A stretch of 64,000 nt of DNA from CAVYXA01 sp963846775 (GTDB lineage Bacteria; Verrucomicrobiota; Verrucomicrobiia; Chthoniobacterales; UBA10450). The position numbers and the translations under genes were made by a program. This document shows, piece by piece, positions 34,589-42,969 of this stretch. The stretch's first letter is position 1. Each line of letters starts with the position of its first letter. The notes under the pieces were generated by a model. The model was given only the letters and a program-made list of their open reading frames with translations, made no database searches and had not been told where the DNA came from. Where the stretch lies: contig CAWJXB010000001.1 in the NCBI GenBank assembly GCA_963846775.1, forward strand, positions 1 to 64,000, given 5' to 3'.

Positions 34589-35781
34589 TCGAGCTTCGTC
34601 ATTTCATAGATCGATGTGCCAGCCGCAAATGTCTTCAACACCTTCAGATCGCGCGACAGAACTACCAAATCGCCATCCGTGCCGGCTTCCAGCCGGCCTT
34701 TGGTTTCGAGTCCCACTGCGTTGGCCGGATTCAGCGTTGCCATCATGATAGCTTCATGGAGCGGCACATCGACATCGCGAACCATCGTGCGCACGAGATC
34801 GACCATGCGGGACGCACTGCCCGCCAGCGCGGAACGATCCGCCAGCAGACAAACGCCTCGCTCAACGACGCAGTCGTTTCCATAAAGAGAAAAATGTGAT
34901 CTATCCGGCAAACCCGCGCCCGCAGTCGCATCAGTCACCAGCGAAATGCCGCGAGCGCCCTTGGCTCGGTATAACATCTTCATCAGCGTCGGCTGAACGT
35001 GATGGCGATCAGCGATCAGCTCGCAATTTATTTCCGGCTCGCTCAGCGCGAACTCAAGCAGCCCCGCCACGCGATGTCCCCCGCGCCGGCGCGCGCTCGA
35101 CATGCAATTGAATGTGTGGGTCACGCTGTGCATGCCGCGGTCAAACGCCGCCCGCGCCTCCTCTTCCCACGCATCGCTATGACCACCGCTTACGCTGATC
35201 CCGTGGGCGGAAAACTTCTCGATCGCATCGAGTGCTCCCGAGAGTTCCGGCGCGAGCGTGACTCGTTTGATCACGCTCGCATGCTCCAGCAACCTCGCCA
35301 CCGATTCCGGATTCGGTTCGCAAATGAACTCTTCCCTTTGCGCGCCCTTCTTCGCTTTGGCGATAAACGGACCTTCGACATGCACGCCGGTCATCTGCCT
35401 AACGGACAATCGATCCGCCTTCACCGAGGCTGCAACGGACAGGCCATCGCGCACCGCCTTGAGGACATCGACAATTGCATCGAGCGGCGCACTCGCCGTC
35501 GTGAGCAAAAGCGAAGTTGTGCCCCCGCTGGCGTGATAATCGCAAATGACGTGAAACGCTTCGGCTGTTGCTTCCATTGCGTCCCGGCCGACAGCGCCGT
35601 GCACGTGAAGATCGACAAAACCTGGCGCCAGATAATTCCCGCCCAGATCGACCACTTCTTCGCCATGTGCGCCGGTTTCGGGGCGAATGCCCGCGATCTT
35701 TCCGTTCTCGACGACGAGCTCGAGGCCACCCCGAATTCCATCGGGAAAAATCAGCGGACCGTTGGTGAAAATCATTGTCAC
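34585..35781 (-). CDS. nagA: N-acetylglucosamine-6-phosphate deacetylase
   Basis: Amidohydrolase removing acetate from GlcNAc-6-P in amino-sugar recycling. 398 aa. Metal site and substrate motifs: LAPGFVDLHVHGAVG, the Glu in GVHVEGPFI, the His in SGGHSDA, THTFNCMS, and the catalytic Asp in LVTDATAGAG. The C-terminal GRLEAGTDGDLVVLSRD returns to the beta-sandwich. No nagB or PTS gene is adjacent. The GT39 gene is coupled downstream. The spacer upstream (35782-36074) shows no gene. Confidence 0.93.
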   Translation of the reverse strand: MTMIFTNGPLIFPDGIRGGLELVVENGKIAGIRPETGAHGEEVVDLGGNYLAPGFVDLHVHGAVGRDAMEATAEAFHVICDYHASGGTTSLLLTTASAPLDAIVDVLKAVRDGLSVAASVKADRLSVRQMTGVHVEGPFIAKAKKGAQREEFICEPNPESVARLLEHASVIKRVTLAPELSGALDAIEKFSAHGISVSGGHSDAWEEEARAAFDRGMHSVTHTFNCMSSARRRGGHRVAGLLEFALSEPEINCELIADRHHVQPTLMKMLYRAKGARGISLVTDATAGAGLPDRSHFSLYGNDCVVERGVCLLADRSALAGSASRMVDLVRTMVRDVDVPLHEAIMMATLNPANAVGLETKGRLEAGTDGDLVVLSRDLKVLKTFAAGTSIYEMTKLE

Positions 35782-36074
35782 GACACGAGACTACAATTTC
35801 CCGAGCCGGGATCGCCTGCGCCCGAGTTTTTTGAGAATCTGCGTGATGTTATCCATGCCGCGCCCAATCGAGGCCCTCGATCTTACAAGGTTCGTTAGCA
35901 AAGGGAAACTAGACAAAGCACCAGAGCCGACCAGCCCGACGACATTTGGATCACCGTGCCCCCTGCAAATTCGATCGAGCTAATCTTCGCGTTCATGCTA
36001 AAACTGCGACATGCCCAATTCTTGATGGGACGGGTCATCAAGACTTGTGGTACCCGGCCATTCTTGCGTGCAGG

Positions 36075-37235
36075 CTATCGCTGATGTGGTTGAGTGGAGA
36101 CGCGCTTTATAAAATTGCCCGGCAGCTTTTTCTGGTCATCCAGAATAGCGCCGGCCGCGTCGCCAAGGTGCTCCTCTTCGGCCGGTAGAAACGGTTTAAA
36201 GCGATTCTTGTCGATTGCTTTCATGAACGCTTCGTGGGCCGAGACCATGCCGCGTTGCAGTAACGCCCAAATCGCGTCATCCATGAACTGCATGCCCTGC
36301 GATCTTCCGGACACGATAACGTCCTGAAGCTTTTGCGTAGCGCCCTCGCGAATGATGGCCGATACCGCCGCGTTCGCGATGAGAATCTCGTTCACCGCGA
36401 TTCGGCCCGAGCCATCGGCTTTTTTCAAGAGAAGTTGAGCCAGGACCCCGCGCAACGAGTTGGCCAGCATCGCGCGCGCCTGCTCTTGCCGGGAAGCGGG
36501 AAACACGTCCACCATCCGATCGACGGTTTTGCGTGCGTTATTGGTGTGAAGCGTGCCGAAAACGAGCAATCCGGTCTCGGCGGCAGTGAGCGCGAGCGCG
36601 ATTGTTTCTAGATCACGCATCTCGCCCACCAGGATGATATCGCAATCCTCACGCAATGCCGCTTTCAATCCGATCGGGAACGATTGGGCGTCCCCCGGGA
36701 CTTCGCGCTGGGTGATAATGCTGCGCTGATTGTCGTGCACGAATTCGATCGGTTCTTCGATCGTCACAATGTGCCGCGAAAAATTTTGATTAATATAATC
36801 TATCAACGCCGCCAGCGTGGTCGATTTGCCGGAACCCGTCGGTCCCGTCACCAGGACGAGGCCGCCGCGCAAATCGGCGAACTCCTTCACCACCGATGGA
36901 ATTCTTAGCTCTTCCAGGGTGGCAATCCGGGTTGGGATCAAGCGAAAAACTGCGCCGTAGCCGTGCGCCTGTTTAAGATAATTGCAGCGAAACCGCGAAT
37001 GGCGGTCCATCTCGTAGGCAAAATCGAGATCGCCGCGTTCTTCGAAAGTTTTCCAGTCATGTTCGCCGCAAACTTCCTGCAACATCGACGTCGCCTCTGC
37101 GCGCGTCACCGGCGCTTTGCGAATCGGCATCACGTCTCCGTGCCGTCGCATCTTTGGCGGTTGCCCTTCACCAATGTGCAAATCCGAGCCGCCCTCGGCG
37201 ACGATCACGCTCAGGAACTGGTCTAAGTAAGCCAT
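36075..37235 (-). CDS. PilT-type ATPase, third paralogue
   Basis: 386 aa. N-terminal GGSDLHIGEGQPPKMRRHG, Walker A GPTGSGKST, Asp box VTIEEPIEF, Walker B IILVGEMRD, His box GLLVFGTLHT: all ATPase elements are present. The Asp box has EE where most PilT have ED. The C-terminal tail is about 25 residues longer than PilT. Its start codon lies only 5 nt from the end of a terminal-inverted-repeat element (37241), so its own ribosome-binding site appears to have been replaced; none is visible. Probably once directly followed the PilT gene at 37839-38948. Confidence 0.92.
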   Translation of the reverse strand: MAYLDQFLSVIVAEGGSDLHIGEGQPPKMRRHGDVMPIRKAPVTRAEATSMLQEVCGEHDWKTFEERGDLDFAYEMDRHSRFRCNYLKQAHGYGAVFRLIPTRIATLEELRIPSVVKEFADLRGGLVLVTGPTGSGKSTTLAALIDYINQNFSRHIVTIEEPIEFVHDNQRSIITQREVPGDAQSFPIGLKAALREDCDIILVGEMRDLETIALALTAAETGLLVFGTLHTNNARKTVDRMVDVFPASRQEQARAMLANSLRGVLAQLLLKKADGSGRIAVNEILIANAAVSAIIREGATQKLQDVIVSGRSQGMQFMDDAIWALLQRGMVSAHEAFMKAIDKNRFKPFLPAEEEHLGDAAGAILDDQKKLPGNFIKRVSTQPHQR

Positions 37236-37240
37236 GTCAG

Positions 37241-37326
37241 AACCACGGATGACACGGATGATAAGAATCAGGCATGAAGGTCACGAATTATATTCCCCAT
37301 CCGTTTAATCCGTGTAATCCGTGGTT
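37241..37326. mobile_element. Empty (cargo-less) copy of the GxxExxY element
   Basis: 86 bp. Left end AACCACGGATGACACGGATG, right end a 29-nt inverted repeat (37298-37326) made of CCGTNTAAT nonamers. Between them is the fused start and end of a GxxExxY gene: on the minus strand it reads MGNIIRDLHA then stop, joining the first seven or eight codons (MGKIIHEE in the intact copy) to the last four (DLHA). This shows an internal deletion of about 380 bp from a full element. Confidence 0.7.
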
Positions 37327-37366
37327 AGGTTTTGGCTGTGTTTGCATTTTAAGTAGGCAATTTCAG

Positions 37367-37840
37367 AACCACGGATTGCACGGATAACACGGATGACGAA
37401 TCAAGCATGTAGATCAGGTGGTGATGTATTGTCATCGGCGCCAGGGCGCAGCACTCGTTTCCATTCCAAGCGGCTGTTCTTGAAATTCAGCAGCATCGCG
37501 AGATCCAGACCAGTGATGTTCAGATACCCGATCATTTGGGCGATGTGCGTTTCGGTGAAGCACGATACCACTTTTGGATCGGCGATCACGGCGTCATCGA
37601 TAATCAAGTCCGGAATAAGATCGCCAATCAGTTTAGTGCGGTAAAAGACCGGAAATCCCTTTTGAACCGAAACCGTGTGCCCGCCGAGCTTGAGTTCGAT
37701 CACCAACGCACGCTCGTAGAGTTTTTCGTCGAGTCCCGGCTTCAATTCGTTGAGCACTTCCATAGCGGCGCCGATTATTTTTCTGCTCAACTCTTCATGA
37801 ATTATTTTCCCCATCCGTTTAATCCGTGTAATCCGCGGTT
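37367..37840. mobile_element. Terminal-inverted-repeat element carrying a GxxExxY gene
   Basis: 474 bp. Left end 37367-37395 and right end 37812-37840 are 29-nt inverted repeats matching at 25 of 29 positions, each built from nonamer units CCGTGTAAT / ATTACACGG. The whole interior is the GxxExxY gene. The right end overlaps the last two bases of the pilT stop codon at 37839. Similarity to the empty copy continues for roughly 25 nt beyond the right end. No transposase is encoded unless the GxxExxY protein itself acts as the nuclease. Confidence 0.7.
37401..37814 (-). CDS. GxxExxY protein (PD-(D/E)XK nuclease superfamily)
   Basis: 137 aa. Family features: the N-terminal helix IIGAAMEVLNELKPGLDEKLYERAL, where GLDEKLY is the GxxExxY motif, then ELKLGGHTVSVQKGFPVFY, and a nuclease-like core with LIPDLIIDDAVIADPK (Asp) plus LLNFKNSRLEWKR in the C-terminal strand. 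The expected E-x-K of the superfamily is not obvious at the Lys strand (VIADPKVV), so activity is uncertain. It fills an element with 29-nt terminal inverted repeats. Function of the family is unknown; a role in moving its own element is an attractive hypothesis. Confidence 0.85.
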   Translation of the reverse strand: MGKIIHEELSRKIIGAAMEVLNELKPGLDEKLYERALVIELKLGGHTVSVQKGFPVFYRTKLIGDLIPDLIIDDAVIADPKVVSCFTETHIAQMIGYLNITGLDLAMLLNFKNSRLEWKRVLRPGADDNTSPPDLHA

Positions 37841-38948
37841 AGATTTTTAGTTGTTTTCGCATTGTCGGTTTTTGTTCCGCCCGGGCATAGGCTTCTTCCG
37901 GGCTGATCAGGCCGCGCTGGTAAAGATCGAGGAGGCAATCGTCCATCAGTTGCATCCCTTGTTTTTTCCCGGTCTGGATGATGCCGGGAAGCATGTAGGT
38001 CTTGGCTTCCCGGATGACGTTGGCCACCGCAGGCGTATTGGTTAGCGTCTCGAGCGCGAGGACACGGCCCTCGCCATCAGCCCGCGGGACGAGCTGCTGG
38101 CTGATGATCCCGCGGAGCGATTCGCTCATCATTACCCGGATTTGTTCCTGCTGATCGACCGGGAACACGTCGAGCAAACGGTCTAGCGTGCGCGATGCGT
38201 TCCCCGTGTGCAGCGTTCCCAGAACGAGGTGGCCGGTTTCCGATGCCGTGATCGCGAGCGAGATCGTTTCCAAGTCGCGCATCTCACCAACCATGATCAC
38301 GTCCGGATCTTCGCGGAGCGCGCCGCGCAACGCCGCCGCGAACGAGTGCGTGTGGGTATGGACTTCGCGCTGGGTGATGTGACAACCTTTCGGTTCCAGG
38401 ATGTATTCGATCGGGTCTTCCAGGGTGATGATGTGCTCGCGCCGCTCGGTATTGATTTGATCGACGAGCGCCGCCAGCGTGGTCGATTTTCCGCTCCCGA
38501 CCGATCCGGTCACGAGGATCAATCCGTTCTGGTAGCGCGTAAGCAGCTTTAGATGCTCGGGCAAACCGAGCTCATCCATTGTCCGCACTTTGGTGTTGAT
38601 GATGCGAAAAACCAGATCGATCCCGAGCCGTTGCCGCACCACGCTGGTGCGAAACCGGCCGAACGAATTCGCGTAGGCGAAGTCCGCGTCGCCGCGCTCG
38701 GTCAACTGCGTCTGATGCAGATCGTTCAGAAAACCGTCGGTCAGCCGTTTCGTGTCCGATGGCATGAGGCGCGGCGCATCGGGCCAGATCGGTTGGAGCG
38801 TTCCGTGCAAGCGCCAGATCGGCGGCGCGTTTACGCCGAGGTGAACATCCGACGCGCCCGCTTGCTGACCGATCGCGAGATAATCATCGACATGACCGAG
38901 CAAATGCGATCCAGCATTGCCCGATTTTTTGTCGATCTTCGTGATCAT
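37839..38948 (-). CDS. PilT-type ATPase, fourth paralogue
   Basis: 369 aa. The N-terminus has GASDVHLGVNAPPIWRLHG; Walker A is GSVGSGKST instead of the usual GPTGSGKST; the Asp box ITLEDPIEY, Walker B VIMVGEMRD and His box GHLVLGTLHT follow. The last codon and stop (ATC TAA) abut the inverted repeat of the GxxExxY element, which supplies part of the stop codon. Together with the 36075 gene it forms a diverged PilT pair, mirroring the pair at 1-1670. Confidence 0.92.
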   Translation of the reverse strand: MITKIDKKSGNAGSHLLGHVDDYLAIGQQAGASDVHLGVNAPPIWRLHGTLQPIWPDAPRLMPSDTKRLTDGFLNDLHQTQLTERGDADFAYANSFGRFRTSVVRQRLGIDLVFRIINTKVRTMDELGLPEHLKLLTRYQNGLILVTGSVGSGKSTTLAALVDQINTERREHIITLEDPIEYILEPKGCHITQREVHTHTHSFAAALRGALREDPDVIMVGEMRDLETISLAITASETGHLVLGTLHTGNASRTLDRLLDVFPVDQQEQIRVMMSESLRGIISQQLVPRADGEGRVLALETLTNTPAVANVIREAKTYMLPGIIQTGKKQGMQLMDDCLLDLYQRGLISPEEAYARAEQKPTMRKQLKI

Positions 38949-39010
38949 GCGGCCGTGCCGAGATCATCACGTGCCGCCGCCCGAACGTAAACGAAAAACA
39001 AAGATCGTGA

Positions 39011-39058
39011 ATGGTTAAATCGTTAGATCGTTACATCGAGTTTACGATTTACGATTTA
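39011..39058 (+). repeat. AAATCGTT octad arrays in inverted orientation
   Basis: GGTTAAATCGTTAGATCGTT is followed after a few bases by TTTACGATTTACGATTTACC, its approximate reverse complement. The right end provides the TTA that is the stop codon (TAA) of the gene at 39056. Same design as the other short-tandem-repeat elements, with a different unit. Confidence 0.55.
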
Positions 39059-39415
39059 CCGTCGCGCCATCTTCTTTTCCACAAACTTGATCACGACCGG
39101 TTTCAAAACCTGGGCCGCGATCTTCAGCGCTCCCAGCGTCAATCCCATGGCCATAACATTTCTCGGCGGCTTGGCGCTTTTGGCCGCTACTTTGGCAATT
39201 TTCCGGCCGTGCGAGAGCGCGGCGACGATCGCACCGAGCGCGATGGCGCCGCCGATCCAGAGCACCGGCTGTGCCCTAACGGATCGCCGGATTTTGCGGG
39301 GCACATCCATTTCGTAACGCACGCTGCGCAGGTTCCGCGTCATGCGCTCTCGCGAAGCCGCAATTTCTTCCTTTAGCTGGTCGGCCGACTTGTTTCGTCC
39401 AGATTCTTTAGCCAT
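39056..39415 (-). CDS. Small membrane protein, third gene of a YqjD/YqjE-like operon
   Basis: 119 aa. A charged helical N-terminus (DQLKEEIAASRERMTRNLRSV) of the DUF3618-like type precedes a hydrophobic segment at about 52-68 (VLWIGGAIALGAIVAAL) and a second weaker one at about 88-105. It overlaps the upstream holin-like gene by 43 nt and ends in an octad array. Position and composition fit a YqjK-like partner in an envelope-stress operon; sequence identity to YqjK was not established. Confidence 0.7.
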   Translation of the reverse strand: MAKESGRNKSADQLKEEIAASRERMTRNLRSVRYEMDVPRKIRRSVRAQPVLWIGGAIALGAIVAALSHGRKIAKVAAKSAKPPRNVMAMGLTLGALKIAAQVLKPVVIKFVEKKMARR

Positions 39416-39801
39416 TCACGGTCTTTCTTTAATTCCTCTCTCAATTCGGGGAAGGGCGCCTTGCTCACGATCCCGCGCCCGATGAGAAGAAAAATGATTA
39501 CCAGGGCAAAATGAATGAGCGCGGCGACGAGCGCGATCCAGAGCCATGGGACCTGCAAGAGTCGCGCGATTCCAGCCACGGCGCCGATGATGAGAAACGC
39601 ATAACCCATGACCAGAAAAAGCAGCGCGCCCACCATGCAGGCGATCAGCCCTAGCAATTGTCCCAGTGCCGTCTTTGATTCCCTGGTAAAAAGAGCGAGG
39701 CGGCTTTCGATGAAGCCAGCCAGCGCGTTAACGAACGCGAGCAGGCTCCCGAGAAAGCCGGCCCGTCCCGCGTTGCGGGACGGCATGGTCTCGCCAGTCA
39801 T
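39373..39801 (-). CDS. YqjE-like (phage holin superfamily) membrane protein
   Basis: 142 aa with two strong paired hydrophobic segments: about 47-78 (LLGLIACMVGALLFLVMGYA) and 83-113 (WLWIALVAALIHFALVIIFL). N-terminal FVNALAGFIESRLALFTRESK is typical of YqjE/DUF1469 proteins. Despite the holin family name, this is a chromosomal inner-membrane protein and no phage genes are nearby. It follows the YqjD-like gene by 9 nt. Confidence 0.8.
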   Translation of the reverse strand: MTGETMPSRNAGRAGFLGSLLAFVNALAGFIESRLALFTRESKTALGQLLGLIACMVGALLFLVMGYAFLIIGAVAGIARLLQVPWLWIALVAALIHFALVIIFLLIGRGIVSKAPFPELREELKKDREWLKNLDETSRPTS

Positions 39802-39810
39802 CGAGCAAAA

Positions 39811-40149
39811 TTAACGGCGGAAAATCAGGCCCAGGACAAATCCGATCCCGAGCGCGGTAAAAACCGCCTTGGTCGGATTCTCGCGCACATATTCCTCGGC
39901 ATCGTCCTGGAATGTGCGGACGCGCTCGCGCGCGTCGCCCCAAGCTTGCTCTGCTTTGCCGCGCGCTTCGCCCCACGCCTCCTCCGCGCGTCCACGGGTA
40001 TCGCCGGCTATTGCTCCGGCGGCCGAGCGCAAATCGCCAGCGGCGGATTTAATGTCCTCAGCCGCCTTACGTGCGTGTGTCTTGCTGCTTTCCAGTTTTT
40101 CAGCCGCATTGGCCGCGGCGGACGTTTTGTCTGTGTTTTGTTCAGGCAT
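39811..40149 (-). CDS. YqjD/ElaB (DUF883)-like membrane-anchored protein
   Basis: 112 aa from ATG 40149, which has a strong AGGAG 8 nt upstream; a longer in-frame start at 40233 is rejected for that reason. A long Ala-rich amphipathic helix (KTHARKAAEDIKSAAGDLRS, with repeated EAWGEARGKAEQAWGDARER) leads to the family ending ENPTKAVFTALGIGFVLGL, a C-terminal membrane anchor with Gly spacing. In enterobacteria YqjD binds ribosomes at the membrane in stationary phase; that role here is inference. First gene of a three-gene operon. Confidence 0.85.
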   Translation of the reverse strand: MPEQNTDKTSAAANAAEKLESSKTHARKAAEDIKSAAGDLRSAAGAIAGDTRGRAEEAWGEARGKAEQAWGDARERVRTFQDDAEEYVRENPTKAVFTALGIGFVLGLIFRR

Positions 40150-40348
40150 TCTTAGTCTCCTGTTTGATTTCGCTGCAAATATCCGCGCGCTTTGTCTTTT
40201 CAGCAAACGCCGCGCCTCACCATCATGTTTCAAAAGGAAAACGAACCTCGATGGCGGAATGGATGTTGTTTGATTCGTTGAGGCGCTGCCGAATCCCTTC
40301 CGGTGGTCGTTTTAACGTTTCAACGACGGAACGAGGGACAAAGAGAAC

Positions 40349-40567
40349 TCACTGTTCGCGAAAGATAATTCGCGCCTTGGTTAAATCGTAAGGCGAAAGC
40401 TCCACTGCTACTTTATCCCCCGGCACGATCCGAATAAAATGCTTCCGCATTTTTCCGGAAATATGCGCCAGCACATTGCGCTGGCCGGGAAGATCGACCC
40501 GAAACATCGTTCCCGGTAACACTTGCGTCACCGTTCCTTCCGCCACGATCGGTCCTTCCTTCGCCAT
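40349..40567 (-). CDS. infA: Translation initiation factor IF-1
   Basis: 72-aa S1/OB-fold protein binding the ribosomal A site. ATG 40567 gives MAKEGPIVAEGTVTQVLPG, then MFRVDLPGQRNVLAHISGKM, RKHFIRIVPGDKVAVELSPY and DLTKARIIFRE, all conserved in order. The frame is open upstream but no IF-1 begins earlier. It stands alone between the yqjD-like operon and the DUF393/LMF gene. The 40150-40348 spacer holds a short TTTAACGTTTCAACG repeat and nothing else recognised. Confidence 0.96.
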   Translation of the reverse strand: MAKEGPIVAEGTVTQVLPGTMFRVDLPGQRNVLAHISGKMRKHFIRIVPGDKVAVELSPYDLTKARIIFREQ

Positions 40568-40613
40568 CGCCCGAAATATATTCGTGAAACAGACGCGCTC
40601 AACCGGGCGACAA

Positions 40614-42471
40614 TCACTGCATCTGTTCGAGGGAAAATGCCGGAACATATTCGCGCAGTTCCTGGCGTTGCCACCACGCGCCAGTTTCCCGCCGCTCCGC
40701 CATGGTGGTGAAGCGGTAGCGATAGAATAGCGCCCGCACATAACGCGGCGGTTTCTCTGGAAACGGATTGGCCGCGAGCAACTGCACGACATCGCGTTTG
40801 CCTTGCAATAAACAAATTAATGTCCGGATGAACCACGGATTTTGTCGAGGAGTCCCGAGCGCGGCGAACCACATCTGCCAATCGAGCCGCGGTTGATGTG
40901 GCGCGCACCAGCCCGGCGCACCCATGATGTTGCCCGGTTTCCATTTAAATTCGTATGGCTGCCAGTCGATTCCATCGGCGCTGCCTTCGATAACGATCTC
41001 CTCACGGTCCTTGGTCATGACCCGAAACAAGCCATAGCCGTTTACGATCCGGAATGCTTCGAGGCGCGAATAAATAATGGCCAGCGGACGGGGCCACTCC
41101 GCTTCCGGTTTAAATGCGCTGAAAATGAGCCAGCTGTTCAAGGGCAACGTGACGACGATCAAGCCGATGGCCGCGAATGCCGACAGTCCATTGTAGCCAC
41201 GGCGCTGTGTCGCCGTGTTTGCGACTTGATGTCGGAGAGTTACAACGTCATCAATCAACCACAAACACAATGCGATGGTTAACAAATTGAAGAAGCAATA
41301 GTTGCCGGTAATCGCAATGGCGATCTGCAGAACGATAAACAAGGCGGCCACAATCAATCGCAAACGCCGCGGCGCCCAAATGAAAAACGGGACGATGATC
41401 TCGACGACCAGACAAAACGCCACCGAAAAATGCTTGAACCACTCCGGGCCCTTGTCGGCGTACCAGGCGAATACGGTCGGCAATGGTTGCGACCAGTAAT
41501 GATAATCGAGGGCCGTTAGCCGCCACCAGGAATCGTCTCCGCTGGTCAGCTTTACCACGCCCGACATGAGCATGAGCTTGAACAACAAAAATTTTAGAAG
41601 AAACAGCGCCGGTTTCGCTGGAGCCGAAATGGCCGAGCGAGGCCAGAGTCGCCACGGCGCGACGAAGATTGACAAAAATCCGGTCTCAATGAGGAGGATG
41701 TCCCATTGGAAACTGAGAAAGGTTTGGCCGGCGATCGTGAGCGACAAATAAAATACGAAAAGGCCGACTAACGAAATAACTGGCGCAATTCCGAAAACCA
41801 AAAGGAGTGAGAGGGCAACCCCGCCGCCGCACAGGAAATGGAGAAAGGCGTTGCTGGGATTAAACCAGCAAAGGGTCGGCAAGAGCCAGTACCGAATGCC
41901 CGCCGAGCTGATCGTGAGCGGCAGGGAGGACATCTTTGATAGGCCAAATCCCATCCGTGCCGACAAGTCCGTCTACTTGCACCCAGAGCGAGAGGAACGC
42001 GACGAGATAAATGAGACCGAGCGCTCGAAGAAACCAACGCCGCGCCCAGAAGTATGTCGGTGGCCGGACATCGTTGCCCCAGAGGAATCGCGTAACGCCA
42101 GAAATGAATCGGCGGTGACGGGCAATCATTCTGTAGAAGAACTCTGAGATTTGGGCGAACCCGGGCAGGTGATAGTAGCTCCAGACCAGCCAGCGTTTGG
42201 AAGATCGACACTTGAGTGATCGGTAAACCGCTTCTGCGCCGCTGTAGGTTTGTCCGTCCGGCTCGATCAAAACGACTGAGCGCTCAAAATCCTCGCGCGA
42301 AATTTCCGGAAATTTCTCTGCCACTTCTTGCGCCGTGGCGTAATCGACTTTGCCCGCGGTCATGTCGCGCCAGCGCTCGATCCAGCGGCGGCAGAAGAGA
42401 CATTCGCCATCCCAGATAAGGAGAGGCTTGGGCGGAGGGGCCGCAACATGCAGCGGCGTTTGCGGTCTCAT
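40614..42471 (-). pseudogene. DUF393 (DCC1-like) - lipase maturation factor fusion, frameshifted
   Basis: The 5' part (ATG 42471) begins with a DCC1/DUF393 thioredoxin-like domain, PLLIWDGECLFCRRWIERWR with the CxxC pair, and runs into a lipase-maturation-factor N-terminus ending at HDQLGG. The 3' part continues in the next frame from GIRYWLLPTLCWFNPSNAF through eight or nine membrane helices to the soluble LMF C-domain (YEFKWKPGNIMGAPGWCAPH, PRLDWQMWFAALG). Removing one base near 41900 joins them into one protein of about 615 aa. The same repeat family seen at 42591 is inserted in frame at 41191. Real mutation and sequencing error are both possible. Confidence 0.78.
41191..41217 (+). repeat. 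Half REP, subfamily C, inside the LMF coding region
   Basis: TTGTAGCCACGGCGCTGTGT plus CGCCGTG matches the left half of the REP at 42591 with one difference. On the coding strand it is read in frame as NTATQRRGYN, in a loop between two membrane helices. Confidence 0.7.
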
Positions 42472-42472
42472 C

Positions 42473-42510
42473 AACGCCGAACGTCCAACGCCCAACGCCC
42501 AACGTCCAAT
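42473..42510 (+). repeat. TTGGACG-family heptad array
   Basis: Contiguous heptads CAACGCC GAACGTC CAACGCC CAACGCC CAACGTC CAAT directly upstream of the DUF393/LMF start. The opposite strand encodes the tell-tale VGRWTLGVGRW-like peptide, which is why longer starts there were rejected. Confidence 0.65.
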
Positions 42511-42590
42511 TCAGAATCCGGATTCGACAGTCGGCGCTCGCTCGCTTCGACTGGACAGCGCCGAAAGCTTTCGCGATTAAGGTGTGGTGG

Positions 42591-42650
42591 TTGTAGCCAC
42601 GGCGCTCTGTCGCCGTGCCAAGACGCCTCGACACAGCGAGGCGGCTACAA
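42591..42650 (+). repeat. REP pair, subfamily C (GTAGCCAC / GTAGCCGC type)
   Basis: The left half TGTAGCCACGGCGCTCTGTC with CGCCGTG and the right half CGAGGCGGCTACA (hairpin GCCTCGacacaGCGAGGC) face each other with GTAG heads outward. It lies in the 498-nt gene-free interval 42472-42969; the rest of that interval (42651-42969) holds only pyrimidine-rich sequence with short CTCGCTCTT/CTCCC-like runs and no supported gene. Confidence 0.7.
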
Positions 42651-42969
42651 CGATTTAGCGAATCGTGAATAGTGTTCGCGGACCGTCACCGCGTTTCCCT
42701 GTCTTTAATCCTACTCTTTCTCATGCTCTTGCTCGGCTCGAAAGAGGTGCACGTGTAAGTGAAGGAGTAGAAGGAAAAAAATCTCTACGCGAGAACGGTG
42801 AGAAGTTCGGGTACTGTCCCAATTTGAAGTTGCCCTCACTGCCGCTTCGCGTGCGTCTCTCCCAGCGGGAGAGAGCGGAGGAGCGCACCATTGGCAATTA
42901 GCACACTACGAGAAGTTCTTGCGCTTTTACTTCTCACCTCTCACTTTTCACATCTCACCGAACAACGCC

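Noticed and set aside
34999..35898. 299-codon plus-strand frame opposite nagA
   Set aside because: Antisense to all catalytic motifs of nagA; composition typical of a shadow frame.
39373..39801. Phage holin suggesting a prophage
   Set aside because: The protein is a YqjE-like chromosomal membrane protein in a yqjD-type operon; no other phage gene is nearby.
42665..42901. 78-codon frame in the spacer before moaB/mog
   Set aside because: Encoded by pyrimidine-rich low-complexity repeat sequence; no conserved-looking segment and no ribosome-binding site.
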